Notes: a model not told the origin generated them from the sequence alone. Counted from the stretch's first letter, positions 27,110-36,233 are shown. The stretch: 64,000 nt of DNA from Desulfofundulus thermobenzoicus (GCF_009428905.1 NZ_WHYR01000001.1:1-64000); one strand, 5' to 3'. A program made the numbers and translations.

Positions 27110-27157
27110 GGGCTGTTTCCCCTCCTGTCCGGAGGGGAACCGTCCTCCGGACAGCCC
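27110..27157 (+). promoter_or_regulatory. Alternative-hairpin element upstream of fdhA
   Basis: Two exclusive folds are visible. Fold 1: outer stem GGGCTGT / ACAGCCC (27110-27116, 27151-27157) enclosing TTCCCCTCC / GGAGGGGAA (27117-27125, 27131-27139). Fold 2: TGTCCGGAGG / CCTCCGGACA (27126-27135, 27144-27153). It lies 40 bases before the fdhA start in a 205-base non-coding gap. This looks like an attenuator or translational switch, but no ligand class is recognised. Confidence 0.45.
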
Positions 27158-27197
27158 GGCAACAAGAAGGTAATCAGGTAGAAAGGGGGTACATGAT

Positions 27198-29885
27198 TTG
27201 GCGGAAGTCACCTTAACCATAGACGGGAAACAGGTCACCGTGCCGGCCGGCACCACCGTCCTGGAAGCGGCCCGGTCGGCGGGGATATTCATCCCCACCC
27301 TGTGCCACGATCCGGAGCTTACCCCGTGGGGCGGCTGCCGGCTGTGTGTGGTGGAAATTGAAAGGATGCGCAATCTGCCGGCCTCCTGTGTTACCACGGC
27401 CACCGAGGGAATGGTGGTTTATACCGCCTCGGATGCAGTCATTGAAGCCCGCAGGACCATCTTGGAGCTTCTCCTGGCCAACCACCCCATGGACTGCCTC
27501 ACCTGCGGCCGCAACGGCGACTGCCGTTTGCAGGATTACGCCTACAGGTACGGCGTGCGGGAGCCCGGTTTCACCGGTGAGCGCCACACCTATCCCATTG
27601 AAGACGACAATCCCTTTATCATCCGGGACCTGAATAAATGCATCCTGTGCGGGAAGTGCGTCCGGGCCTGTGCTGAAATACAGGGTAAAAGCATAGTGGA
27701 CTTTGCCTACCGGGGGTTCAACACCAAAATCACTCCGGCCATGGACACCGCCCTGTCCGGCTCCGACTGTGTCTTCTGCGGCAACTGCGTGGCTGTCTGC
27801 CCCGTGGGGGCGCTGCAGGAAAAGGGCCTGCGCACGGCGGCCCGCACCTGGGAAGTGAAAAAGGTACGCACCACCTGCCCCTACTGCGGCTCCGGTTGCA
27901 CTTTTGAACTGAATGTCAAGGACGGCCGGGTGGTGGGGGTTACTTCCTGCGACGGCGATGTGAACGGCCGGGCGCTCTGTGTCAAGGGCCGTTTCGGCTA
28001 CGGCTTCATCCACCACCCCGACCGCCTCACCAAACCCCTGATCAAGCGCAACGGGGTCTTTGAGGAAGCCACCTGGGAAGAGGCCATCAACCTGGTGGCC
28101 GGGAAGCTGGGGGCCATTAAGAAAGAATACGGTTCCGACGCCCTGGGGGTCCTGAGCTCGGCCCGGTGCACCAACGAAGAAAACTACTTGATGGGCAAGT
28201 TCACCAGGGCGGTGCTGGGGACCAACAACATCGACCACTGTGCCCGTCTCTGACACGCGCCTACGGTCGCCGGTCTGGCGACTGCATTTGGCAGCGGAGC
28301 GATGACCAATCCGATCAGCGATGTGGCCGGTGCCGACTTTATCCTGGCCATTGGGACCAATACCACCGAGTCCCACCCCATCATCGGCCTGCAGGTGAAG
28401 AAGGCCGTGCGCAATGGCGCCATCCTGGTGGTGGTGGACCCCCGGTCCACGGAGGTGGCCCGGCTGGCCCATTATCACCTGCGTTTGAAGTCGGGTACAG
28501 ACATTGCTTTATTGAATGGCCTGGCCCATGTGATTATCAGCGAGGGCCTGTGGAATAAAGAATTTGTAGACAGCCGCACCGAGGGGTTTGAAGCATTGAA
28601 GGCAACGGTGTCCAGGTATACCCCCGAGGAAGTGTCTGCACTTACCGGCATTGACCCCGCTACCATCCGGGAGGTGGCCCGGGGTTATGCCAGTGCCCAA
28701 AAGGCCACCATCCTGTACACCATGGGTCTGACGCAGCATGTCTGCGGCACCCATAACGTCTTTGCCGTGGCCAACCTGGCCATGCTCTGCGGGCACATCG
28801 GCAAACCCGGCAGCGGGGTGAATCCCCTGCGCGGCCAGAATAACGTTCAGGGGGCCTGCGACATGGGTGCCCTGCCCAACGTACTCACCGGTTATCAGAG
28901 CGTGACGGTAGACGAGGTGCGGGCCAAATTTGCCGCCGCCTGGGGAGTGGACGAAATACCGGCCAAACCGGGACTCACCGTGGGGGAAATGCTCGAAGCG
29001 TCCGGCCAGGGGAAGATCAGGGCCATGTATATCATGGGCGAAAACCCGGTGCTGTCCGATCCCGACGCCGACCATGTGATTCATGCCCTGGATAAGCTTG
29101 ATTTCCTGGTGGTCCAGGACATCTTCCTGACTGAGACGGCCAGGCTGGCCGATGTCGTATTGCCGGCGGCCAGCTTTGCCGAAAAGGACGGCACCTTTAC
29201 CAACACCGAGCGCCGGGTCCAGCGGGTGCGCAAAGCCATTGAGCCCGTAGGAGAAGCCAAACCCGACTGGCAGATTATCTGTGCAGTGGCCAGGGCCATG
29301 GGCTATCCCATGGATTATGAGTCACCGGCGCAAATCATGGAGGAAATTGCCCGGCTCACCCCCTCTTACGGCGGCATTTCGTACCAGCGCCTGGAGAGTC
29401 GCAGCCTGGTCTGGCCCTGCCCCGCCCCGGATCACCCGGGAACGCCTATCCTGCACGTGGGCAAGTTTGCCCGGGGGTTGGGCAAGTTCCACCCGGTGGA
29501 TTACATCCCGCCCGATGAAGAGCCGGATGAAGAATATCCCCTGATCCTGAATACGGGCCGCCGTCATTTCCACTACCATACCGGCACCATGACCCTGCGC
29601 ACCGGCGCCCTGGAGGAGTATTACGGCCAGGAGTACCTGGAAGTAAACCCGGCCGACGCAAAGGCCTTGGGTATTGCCGACGGGGAGCGGGTGCGGGTCG
29701 TCTCCCGCCGGGGCCGGGTGGAAGTCACGGCCCGGGTAGTGGACACGGTCCCGCCGGGCGTGGTCTTCACCTCCTTCCACTTCCCGGAGGTGGCCATCAA
29801 CAGGCTCACCAACTCCGCCCGCGACCCGGTGGCCAAAATACCGGAGCTGAAGGTATGTGCCGTGCGGGTGGAAAGGATAGCCTGA
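27198..29885 (+). CDS. fdhA: Selenocysteine-containing formate dehydrogenase FdhA
   Basis: One gene of 896 codons with an in-frame TGA at 28251-28253 (residue 352) read as selenocysteine. The sequence around it, [18 protein letters not shown], is the standard active-site context of formate dehydrogenases, the frame continues unbroken on both sides, and a SECIS-like hairpin follows. N-terminal [2Fe-2S], His-[4Fe-4S] and 2x[4Fe-4S] domains precede the molybdopterin domains ([12 protein letters not shown] site; [15 protein letters not shown]-terminal molybdopterin-dinucleotide domain ending about residue 890). It oxidises formate or reduces CO2 with Mo/W-bis-MGD. TTG 27198 follows AAAGGGGG. Gene callers would split it at the UGA. 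Confidence 0.94.
28251..28285 (+). promoter_or_regulatory. UGA-Sec codon and bacterial SECIS element
   Basis: Thirteen bases after the TGA, GTCGCC (28266-28271) pairs with GGCGAC (28277-28282) around the loop GGTCT. The same apical loop, GGUCU, occurs in the Escherichia coli fdhF SECIS bound by SelB, and the spacing from UGA to loop (about 18 bases) fits. Confidence 0.9.
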
Positions 29886-29906
29886 ATCAAGTTAAGTAAT
29901 TCCAGG

Positions 29907-29939
29907 GACCCGGTTCCTGCCTGCAGGCCCGGGTCTTTT
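29907..29939 (+). terminator. Rho-independent terminator after fdhA
   Basis: GACCCGG / CCGGGTC stem with a GC-rich loop followed by TTTT, 22 bases after the fdhA stop. It closes the formate operon. Confidence 0.82.
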
Positions 29940-30069
29940 GGTTCATTATGCACACTGAACCCGGGTTTGGAGTGCAGGGACGGAAAGGGGTAGGTAAAAG
30001 ATAGTTGCCCTGGGGTTGCCAGGCGAATCAGAGGCTGTTGGCATTACTGTTTGCCGGGGAGGGTTTCAC

Positions 30070-31827
30070 TTGAGAGAGGCGCTGCTGGAAATGATGGGCT
30101 TACTTGACATGGTTCCCGTGGGGTTGTTGCTCATTGATGGGGATGGCCGGGCAGCATTTTGCAACCGGGCCGCCGGGGATTTGCTGGGTCTGGACCGGGA
30201 CCGGGTCCAGGGCGGCCCGGCAACAGACATATTACCCCGTTCCCTGGTGGCGGATTGTTTGTCCCCCGGCGGATCATCCCCGGCAAAAAAACTGGAAATC
30301 AACGGCCGCAGGATTCAGGTGCATGTTCACCTGCTCAACCGGGAAGGGCGTGACGCCGGGAAGTTGCTGGTTCTCCAGGACATAACCGAATGGGAATCCC
30401 TGCGGGAAGCCAATGAAGAACTGCAGGCCATGTTCGACTCTTCTTATGATGAGATTTATGTGGTGGACAGCCAGGGCTACACCCGCCGGGTGAACAGAAT
30501 TGGCGAAAGCTATTACGGGGTGGAGCTGGAAAAAATAATTGGCAAACATTACAGCGATCTGGAAAAAGAAGGCTACTACAACCCTTCCGTTTCCCGTCTG
30601 GTTTTTGAGGGGAAAAGGAGAGTGACTATCATCCAGCAAACCAGGACGGGCAAGACCCTCATTGTTACCGGAAACCCGGTTTTTGACCAATCGGGCCGGA
30701 TCACCCGCATAGTGGTCAACTCCCGGGATGTTTCCGAACTGATCAACCTGCAGCAGCGGCTGGAAGACACCGAACAGCTGGTGGACAACTACCGCCGCCT
30801 GGTGATGTACCTGCGGCAGGAAAAGATGGAAAACACGGAGCTGGTAGCTTTAAGTCCCCAGATGAAACAGGTGCTGGATCTGGTGTACCGGGTGGCCCAG
30901 GTGGATTCCACCATCCTGATCACCGGCGAATCCGGTGTGGGCAAGGGAATAATCGCTTCCCGCATCCACCGGCTGAGCAGGCGCTGCCAGGGACCCTTCA
31001 TCACCATCAACTGCGGGGCCATTCCGGAGAACCTGCTGGAATCGGAACTGTTCGGCTACGAACCCGGCGCCTTTACCGGGGCCAGGCGCGAGGGGAAAAA
31101 GGGATTGCTGGAAATGGCCGACGGGGGAACCGTTTTTCTGGATGAGGTGGCGGACCTGCCGTTGAACCTGCAGGTCAAGCTTTTGCAGGTCATCCAGGAA
31201 AAAAAGCTCATGCGGGTGGGGGGCAATCACCAGATCATGGTGAACGTACGCTTTATTGCCGCCACCAACCGGGACATCCAAAAAATGGTCCGGGAGGGGT
31301 CGTTCCGGGAGGACCTTTATTACCGGCTGAATGTGGTCCCCATCACCATCCCTCCCCTGCGCTACCGCAAGGAAGACATCCGGCCCTTGATTGAACACTT
31401 TGCCAATCAGTTTAACCTTAAATATGACATGAACAAGCGCTTTTCACCCCGGGCACTGGACATCCTGGAGGCCTATCCATGGCCCGGCAATGTGCGGGAG
31501 GTGGAAAACCTGGTGGAGAGGTTGCTGGTCACCACCGACACCACCCTCATTGAAGAGGTGCATATTCCCGATTACGTCATCAGCTCCAGCACCGACCTCC
31601 CCGGGCGGGTTTACGTCCTGGGCCTGTGCCCTTTAAAACAGGCCGTGGACGAGGTGGAAAGGCAGTTGATCACCCTGGCATCCCAGCGCTGCAAGACCAC
31701 CTACGAAATGGCCAGCGTCCTGCAGGTAAACCAGTCGACCATTGTCAGGAAGATCCAGAAGTACCTGGCGAACACTATTGGGGGGAGGAATAAGAAAGAA
31801 AACAGGGGTGCAAAGGCAAGCAGTTAG
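30070..31827 (+). CDS. Sigma-54 enhancer-binding regulator (PAS-PAS-AAA-HTH)
   Basis: 585-residue sigma-54 activator. Two PAS-like domains (about 10-110 and 120-235, …IYVVDSQGYTRRVN…) precede the AAA+ domain with Walker A GESGVGKG (286) and the sigma-54 contact loop GAFTGA (333), then a Fis/TyrR-type helix-turn-helix (TYEMASVLQVNQSTIVRKIQKYL). TTG 30070 is taken as start since GGGGAGGG lies 6 bases before it; the frame extends to TTG 30016. It is the likely activator of the sigma-54 promoters in this island. Two broken copies of its C-terminal module lie at 40556-40889 and 43861-44127. Confidence 0.92.
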   Translation: MREALLEMMGLLDMVPVGLLLIDGDGRAAFCNRAAGDLLGLDRDRVQGGPATDILPRSLVADCLSPGGSSPAKKLEINGRRIQVHVHLLNREGRDAGKLLVLQDITEWESLREANEELQAMFDSSYDEIYVVDSQGYTRRVNRIGESYYGVELEKIIGKHYSDLEKEGYYNPSVSRLVFEGKRRVTIIQQTRTGKTLIVTGNPVFDQSGRITRIVVNSRDVSELINLQQRLEDTEQLVDNYRRLVMYLRQEKMENTELVALSPQMKQVLDLVYRVAQVDSTILITGESGVGKGIIASRIHRLSRRCQGPFITINCGAIPENLLESELFGYEPGAFTGARREGKKGLLEMADGGTVFLDEVADLPLNLQVKLLQVIQEKKLMRVGGNHQIMVNVRFIAATNRDIQKMVREGSFREDLYYRLNVVPITIPPLRYRKEDIRPLIEHFANQFNLKYDMNKRFSPRALDILEAYPWPGNVREVENLVERLLVTTDTTLIEEVHIPDYVISSSTDLPGRVYVLGLCPLKQAVDEVERQLITLASQRCKTTYEMASVLQVNQSTIVRKIQKYLANTIGGRNKKENRGAKASS

Positions 31828-31867
31828 CGAAAACATTTTGGAAAGAAAATTAACCTTCCGCTTTTAG

Positions 31868-31894
31868 GCTTAACTGAGTTAGCACAGCTTAACT
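31868..31894 (+). repeat. GAGTTAGCACA element with 8-bp flanking repeats (site A)
   Basis: An 11-base core GAGTTAGCACA is flanked on both sides by a perfect 8-bp direct repeat GCTTAACT. The same core with different 8-bp flanking repeats is found at 32105 and 47911, and without matching flanks at 34507. The flanks behave like target-site duplications. Confidence 0.85.
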
Positions 31895-32104
31895 TTCGGA
31901 GGGAGCTTATCGATGTGATGGTTAATTGTTCAGCATGGAACAAAGTGTATCAAATCGCTTGTTCCGGGAAGTATAAGAAATATTATGGTTAGATATATCT
32001 GGCGAATGATATTATAACCATTTTCAAGGTAAGGATAAATAAAATATGCGGGGAGAAATGTTCTCCTCGAGATTTTATTTCTTAAGAGGTTATCCAGCTG
32101 ATTT
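31895..32104. other. AT-rich non-coding stretch
   Basis: No gene or clear promoter is seen between two GAGTTAGCACA elements. A weak hairpin GAGAAATGTTCTC (about 32053-32065) is followed by a TTTATTT run and may be a terminator remnant. Confidence 0.35.
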
Positions 32105-32131
32105 ACTTTAATTGAGTTAGCACACTTTAAT
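32105..32131 (+). repeat. GAGTTAGCAC element with 8-bp flanking repeats (site B)
   Basis: TGAGTTAGCAC lies between two perfect copies of ACTTTAAT, again an 11-base core with an 8-bp duplication whose sequence differs from that of the other sites. Confidence 0.82.
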
Positions 32132-32152
32132 AGTTATCTCTGTCCAGGCCCT

Positions 32153-32680
32153 TTAAACCCAGGATTTTACGGGCTCATCCTGTGCGGCCGGCTCTCTTCC
32201 CAGTTCCCGGGCGATGCGTACTACCTTGGCTACCTGTTCGGCGTTGTTTTTAGCCATTACATCCTTTTCCAGGTAAAGATTATCCTCTAGCCCCACCCGG
32301 ACGTTACCGCCCATAAGCAGGGAGGCGGTGTACATGTTAATTTGATGATGCCCGACGGCGCAGACCGACCAGACGAATTCGCCGATAGTGTCCTTGGCGG
32401 TCCGGTAGAAGAAAATGAGGTTTTACAGGGTTCCGGGGCAGCCCCCAGGATACCCAGCACGAACCAGATGTAAAACGGTTTCTTCAGATAACCCCTTTCC
32501 AGCATGAAGGCCACGTTGTTAATCATACCCAGGTCGTATATCTCCAGTTCGGGCTTGGTGTCATCTCATCAAAATACTGAAAAATACTGACAGTATTCCC
32601 GCATGGTCTTAAAGGTGTTTGGGAAGATGTAATCCTCGGTCATACCCAGATATTGGATCGAGTCCGAATTCTGATGTAAA
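32153..32680 (-). pseudogene. Frameshifted BKACE (3-keto-5-aminohexanoate cleavage) gene
   Basis: On the minus strand the pieces MTEDYIFPNTFKTMREY, ELEIYDLGMINNVAFMLERG, YLKKPFYIWFVLGILGAAP and LLMGGNVRVGLEDNLYLEKD line up, in order, with the BKACE (DUF849) family, which cleaves beta-keto acids with acetyl-CoA in lysine and related degradation. Frames change at least twice (near 32410 and 32570) and the N-terminal third is absent. The C-terminus VRIARELGREPAAQDEP… is intact. It is a dead gene from an amino acid fermentation pathway. Confidence 0.8.
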
Positions 32681-32739
32681 TTCCCTCTGGTTGACAAGAA
32701 CACCTTGTTTTAAGCCGCGCTTATAAAGGAAGTAGCATT

Positions 32740-33240
32740 ATTCACCTCATTGCGCTGTTTTTCTGAGTTAGCCTTCCACCCCCAGTACTCCGACGTATCG
32801 AAATAGCGGGATCCACAAGACCAAGCTTCATAAATCTCTACAAGCACCGCTCCGATCAGCGGATAGCGGACTCCTCATTTGGGAAGATCCGTATCACCCG
32901 CTCCCGCCGGCGGATCTCTTGGTTGAGCCGCTCAACCCAGTTAGTGGTACGTAACCGTTTCCGGTAGCGATCCTGCAGTGCCATCACGGCCATTGCATCC
33001 TCAAAACCAGCCTCAAGCCGCTCCACTGCCTTTGGCGCCCGGGCGCCAAAGGGCTCTATTGTTTCGTTTCAGCCGCCTAACCGTCTCTATATTCGGCGCG
33101 TCGAAGATCAACCGCAGCCACCTGTGCAACTCACCCTGAAGGCTCTTGGGCCAGGCATCCAGGATGTTTCGGATAAAGTGCGTCTGGCACTGCCGCCAGG
33201 TAGCCCCCTGGAAATGCGTCTCTGTTGGTCTCTTATGATG
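32740..33240 (-). pseudogene. IS256-family transposase remnant
   Basis: The minus strand carries broken pieces of a mutator-type (IS256) transposase: WRQCQTHFIRNILDAWPKSL, then a frameshifted middle, then YPLIGAVLVEIYEAWSCGSR and YFDTSEYWGW at the C-terminus. Several stops and at least two frameshifts are present, and the N-terminal half is missing. At its end (about 32763) there is a partial CTGAGTTAGC word like the core of the nearby GAGTTAGCACA elements. Confidence 0.75.
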
Positions 33241-33264
33241 GAAATTCAGTAACCCGCGCCGGGT

Positions 33265-33465
33265 CAGCTTTTGGCCAGATATTCCCTACCGCCATATATA
33301 TTTACCAGGGTAAAAATGAAAAAGGGTGTGGCGACCAGCCCGATAATCATTTGGATAAATTCCGACAGGTCCACTGTCCAGTGGTCGCTATATTTTGAAA
33401 AAGCCCCCAGAGCGATGCTGCCCGTATAACCGATGGCTACTACCCCAAACGTTTATAAAGTGGCG
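33265..33465 (-). pseudogene. C-terminal remnant of an unidentified membrane protein
   Basis: The minus strand reads VVAIGYTGSIALGAFSKYSD, then HWTVDLSEFIQMIIGLVATP and FFIFTLVNIYGGREYLAKS before a stop. It looks like two membrane segments of a transporter C-terminus with the rest of the gene gone. I do not recognise the family. Confidence 0.4.
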
Positions 33466-33507
33466 TTATTAAAAACCCTTTATGCTTTGATGCAGATGAA
33501 ATATAAC

Positions 33508-33527
33508 ACGATGCGATAAAGCATCGT
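33508..33527 (+). promoter_or_regulatory. GATGC-N6-GCATC inverted repeat (candidate enhancer site)
   Basis: ACGATGC-GATAAA-GCATCGT, a perfect 7-bp inverted repeat with 6-bp spacing. The same arrangement occurs at 45769, 46025 and 46110. It lies about 270 bases upstream of the sigma-54 promoter at 33786, a usual distance for an enhancer-binding site. Confidence 0.6.
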
Positions 33528-33613
33528 TAGCTGCAAGGTAAAATTTCTACGGATAGAGGTGTGTTAGTAGGGTATGGTATGCACAAATGCATTGCATTAA
33601 GCCTGTTAAAAAA

Positions 33614-33645
33614 GCATTGACAATGCATCTTCGCTGATTTATAAT
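33614..33645 (+). promoter_or_regulatory. Consensus sigma-A promoter with overlapping palindrome
   Basis: TTGACA (33617-33622) and TATAAT (33640-33645) with exact 17-base spacing, a perfect housekeeping promoter. The -35 box is inside the palindrome GCATTG-A-CAATGC (33614-33626), a likely operator. It faces a terminator about 60 bases away with no ORF between. Confidence 0.85.
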
Positions 33646-33651
33646 ACTCAC

Positions 33652-33751
33652 CTAGAAGAACAAAATCTTATAGAAGCCAACCCAAAGGCGGAAAACAAGC
33701 AAAGGCGCTTATTTAAGATAATATATCTCAAATAATGCGCCTTTCTTTTTT
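33652..33751 (+). ncRNA. Candidate small RNA of about 100 nt
   Basis: Bounded by the perfect promoter at 33617-33645 and by a strong terminator (AAAGGCGC / GCGCCTTT stem, 33703-33743, then TTCTTTTTT). The interval has no ORF with a ribosome binding site. The 5' part is purine-rich and unpaired (GAAGAACAAAA…). Either a free small RNA or a leader with terminator for the downstream genes; I recognise no known class. Confidence 0.5.
33703..33751 (+). terminator. Strong rho-independent terminator
   Basis: AAAGGCGC and GCGCCTTT form the outer stem, with further AT pairing (TTATTT…AAATAA) inside, followed by TTCTTTTTT. Confidence 0.85.
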
Positions 33752-33785
33752 GCTAAATATAGAGTTTAAATATGGTTGCTAAAGG

Positions 33786-33802
33786 TGGCACAAAACTTGC
33801 TA
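33786..33802 (+). promoter_or_regulatory. Sigma-54 promoter
   Basis: TGGCAC-AAAAC-TTGCTA, with GG and GC separated by exactly 10 bases, matches the sigma-54 -24/-12 consensus. It lies upstream of the APC permease / alcohol dehydrogenase / AOR genes. Confidence 0.85.
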
Positions 33803-33894
33803 CTGTTTATCAATTGTGAAGATTTAAAACTGTACATAGATTTATTACTCCGGGAATATTTTGGCGATGTTTTAATGTTTAGGCTCATAAAAAG

Positions 33895-34125
33895 ATGGTA
33901 GCATTTTTGGGCTCAATAGATATGGTAATGCATTTTAAGTATGGGGGTGATTTACCTTTCTCTTGGGTATTTGTGATGGAAGGAATCGTTATCGGCAAGG
34001 CCAAACATCCTTACTCCACGTTCGTAGCCACGACCAACGTTGCCGATCGCCTGATTTCCTGCGTGCAGTGTCTTTTCAATCAGATCATAGGTGAACGTGG
34101 TAAGGCCAAGGGAGGTGCGGTGTAG
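33895..34125 (+). CDS. Hypothetical 76-residue ORF, possibly a fragment
   Basis: First ORF after the sigma-54 promoter (76 residues, MVAFLGSIDMVMHFKYGGDL…ADRLISCVQCLFNQIIGER). The composition looks protein-like but there is no good ribosome binding site at ATG 33895 and I do not recognise it. Placed in a decayed region, it may be a gene fragment. Confidence 0.35.
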   Translation: MVAFLGSIDMVMHFKYGGDLPFSWVFVMEGIVIGKAKHPYSTFVATTNVADRLISCVQCLFNQIIGERGKAKGGAV

Positions 34126-34236
34126 TGCCCGGCCGTTTCCGTTATCGCCGGTAAGAACCGGAGAAGGAATGATGAGCTTTTGGTTGATAGAACGCTTTTA
34201 ATTGACAATCGCAATTAACGAGGGGGCTGACAATTA

Positions 34237-34524
34237 ATGGATTACAAAAATTATAATGTTATTTTGGACAGGCTTCCAGCAGTCGGTTCAAGACCGGAAG
34301 TGCTGTTCAGACAGGCGGGTGATGGATTTCTACAGGTTGATTATGGTTTCGTTCCTCGATTTAACTTGCTTGATTCATTCCGTGTGCTCACCATCAACAA
34401 TGCAGTGAAGGCAAAAGATGTTAGGGGATTGTACGAAACTGTGCCCGGTCTGAGGACGAATCTTTTTCACTTTGACCCAGAGGTGCTTTCCGTACAAGAC
34501 CTAATCTGTGCTAACTCAGTTTAA
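34237..34524 (+). pseudogene. Truncated PxpB/KipI-like (5-oxoprolinase subunit) gene
   Basis: 95 residues resembling the N-terminal part of the carboxyltransferase subunit B family (PxpB/KipI): a beta-rich start, FLQVDYGFVPRFNLLDSFRV, then GLYETVPGLRTNLFHFDPEV, the block that precedes the second half in real homologues (about 230 residues). The frame stops right after entering the GAGTTAGCACA core at 34507. GAGGGGG lies 12 bases before ATG 34237. Probably a deletion joined this gene fragment to the next operon. Confidence 0.6.
34507..34517 (-). repeat. GAGTTAGCACA core without matching flanks (site D)
   Basis: The 11-base core in minus orientation. Its left and right 8-bp flanks differ, unlike sites A, B and C, as expected for a junction made by recombination between two copies. 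Confidence 0.7.
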
Positions 34525-34561
34525 AAGATAAGGAGTTTAAAAGATCAAGGAGAGATCTAAA

Positions 34562-35965
34562 ATGAGTCAACAGCAAGTAACCTTGAAGAGAGCTTTGGGT
34601 TTTTGGCAGGCTTACGCTACCGCAGTAGGGTTGGTGGTAGCCGGAACCACAATGGTATCGTTAGGATACAGTATGGGACTGGTAGGGCCCGCATTTATCG
34701 TTTCCGCCGGAATAGCTTTGTTAATTAGTATTGCCATCTCTTTTTCTTACGCAGAGCTGGCCAGTATGATGCCCGGCGCCGGTATGATCGGGGAGTATAC
34801 TGTACATGCGATGGGGCGGTTTATGGCAGTCTTTGCTGTGTTGGGGGGGTATATCGTCCTCGTTTCGGCGGCAGGTGCCATGGAGTCGATTGTTGCTGGC
34901 TTCTCTGCCAAAGAAATGTTTTCCGGGATTCAGCCCTTCGCTTTTGCGGTATTCCTATTAGTGTTATTCTTGGTGGTTAATCTACTAGGCGTGGAGGTTT
35001 TTGGCAGAATCCAGCTTGTTTTAACACTTGCCATGATGATCACCACCAGTGTGATGGGCATCATGGGCTTATTGCAGATCGGTACTGTGGCGGCCCCACA
35101 GGCCCCAGCCTTTAACCCTGCAGGATGGTCTCAAGTCGGGCAAGCTTTAGCCTTAGGCATGTGGCTTTACATCGGTATCGAATACGTGTGTCCCATGTCA
35201 GAAGAAGTGATTCAGCCCGAAAAAAATATCCCCAGGGCCATGATCTTAGGTCTGATAACCATTTTTATTGCCGATATGCTGTTTGGCGAAGCAATTGTCA
35301 GGTACGTTGGGCTGGAAAAGTTGGTAAGTTCAGAGGTTCCCCAGTTGGTGGGCGCCAAAGCAATGCTAGGCACAGTGGGGTTATATTGGATGGGTTTTGT
35401 CACTATTCTGGCCAGCGCGAGTTCTATCGATTCCCACTTGGCCGCTATTCCCCGCATGTTGTATGGTTTGGCTCGCGATGGGATGCTCCCAAGGGTATTT
35501 GCTTGGCTGCATCCGCGTTTTCGTACCCCCTGGGCGGGTATCTTCGTGGTTTTTGTTTGTCTCTTCATTCCACTCCTATTCAAAATTGACATTACGGTAA
35601 TCTCGACGCTCATTCTTGCCGCGTGTATCACCTGGCTGTTTTCTTATATTATTGCTCAATTGGATGTAATTATATTGCGCAAGAAATACCCCACCATGAA
35701 GAGACCATTCAAAACACCAATCTATCCCATCCCTCAAATTGTCGGGATTGTTGCCTCGGTTTATATGATCGTCACCATTCATCCCGATCCGGATATGAAG
35801 CGCAAGATCTACTTGCTAGCCGGAGCCTTTACCTTAGCTGTTGTCCTTTACGCTGTACTGTGGATTAAACTTAAAATGAAGGAAAGCCTGTTCGAACCGC
35901 AGCCTTTGAAGGACCACATGGCGCAAAACCTGGAAGGTCCCAGTGGTTCTTCCATGGGGGTTTGA
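34562..35965 (+). CDS. APC-family amino acid permease
   Basis: 467-residue APC-superfamily permease with about 12 membrane segments. Typical features are the helix 1 region (AYATAVGLVVAGTTMVSLGYSMG), SFSYAELASMMPGAGMIGEY and the loop motif LARDGMLPRVFAWLHPRFRTPW. The substrate cannot be set from sequence. AAGGAGAG precedes ATG 34562. It is placed before an alcohol dehydrogenase and an aldehyde ferredoxin oxidoreductase, so it may import the amino acid or amine whose carbon skeleton they process (inference). Confidence 0.9.
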   Translation: MSQQQVTLKRALGFWQAYATAVGLVVAGTTMVSLGYSMGLVGPAFIVSAGIALLISIAISFSYAELASMMPGAGMIGEYTVHAMGRFMAVFAVLGGYIVLVSAAGAMESIVAGFSAKEMFSGIQPFAFAVFLLVLFLVVNLLGVEVFGRIQLVLTLAMMITTSVMGIMGLLQIGTVAAPQAPAFNPAGWSQVGQALALGMWLYIGIEYVCPMSEEVIQPEKNIPRAMILGLITIFIADMLFGEAIVRYVGLEKLVSSEVPQLVGAKAMLGTVGLYWMGFVTILASASSIDSHLAAIPRMLYGLARDGMLPRVFAWLHPRFRTPWAGIFVVFVCLFIPLLFKIDITVISTLILAACITWLFSYIIAQLDVIILRKKYPTMKRPFKTPIYPIPQIVGIVASVYMIVTIHPDPDMKRKIYLLAGAFTLAVVLYAVLWIKLKMKESLFEPQPLKDHMAQNLEGPSGSSMGV

Positions 35966-36233
35966 TCCTTAAATCCTTAATAAAAAGCGCAGCGGTAAAA
36001 ATTCAAGTCTTTTTGAAGAGAATGTGTACCATCTGTGGGGCCTCGTATCCGTAATATGGGGACCGGTTCCAAGCCATTCGGGCAATCCATATGTTCCTAA
36101 AATAAAAATCTAGGGTTGTCCGGTGGCTCTCATACTATGATACTATGAGTGGGTAGACCAGGATGAATTTTTAAAAATGCTGATAAATGGAGTTATTTGA
36201 AGAAATGTTTCAAAAAAATGAGAGGGGATACGT

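Noticed and set aside
26075-27403. 442-codon minus-strand frame across the short FdhA-like gene and fdhA
   Set aside because: Antisense shadow in GC-rich coding DNA; His/Gly/Pro-rich and without start signals.
28251-28302. Premature stop splitting fdhA into two genes or a pseudogene
   Set aside because: The TGA has the selenocysteine context, the same frame resumes, and a SECIS hairpin follows; it is a Sec codon.
34195-34210. Possible second sigma-54 site (TTGGTTGATAGAACGCTT) before the pxpB-like fragment
   Set aside because: GG-N10-GC spacing is present but neither box resembles the consensus, unlike the strong site at 33786.
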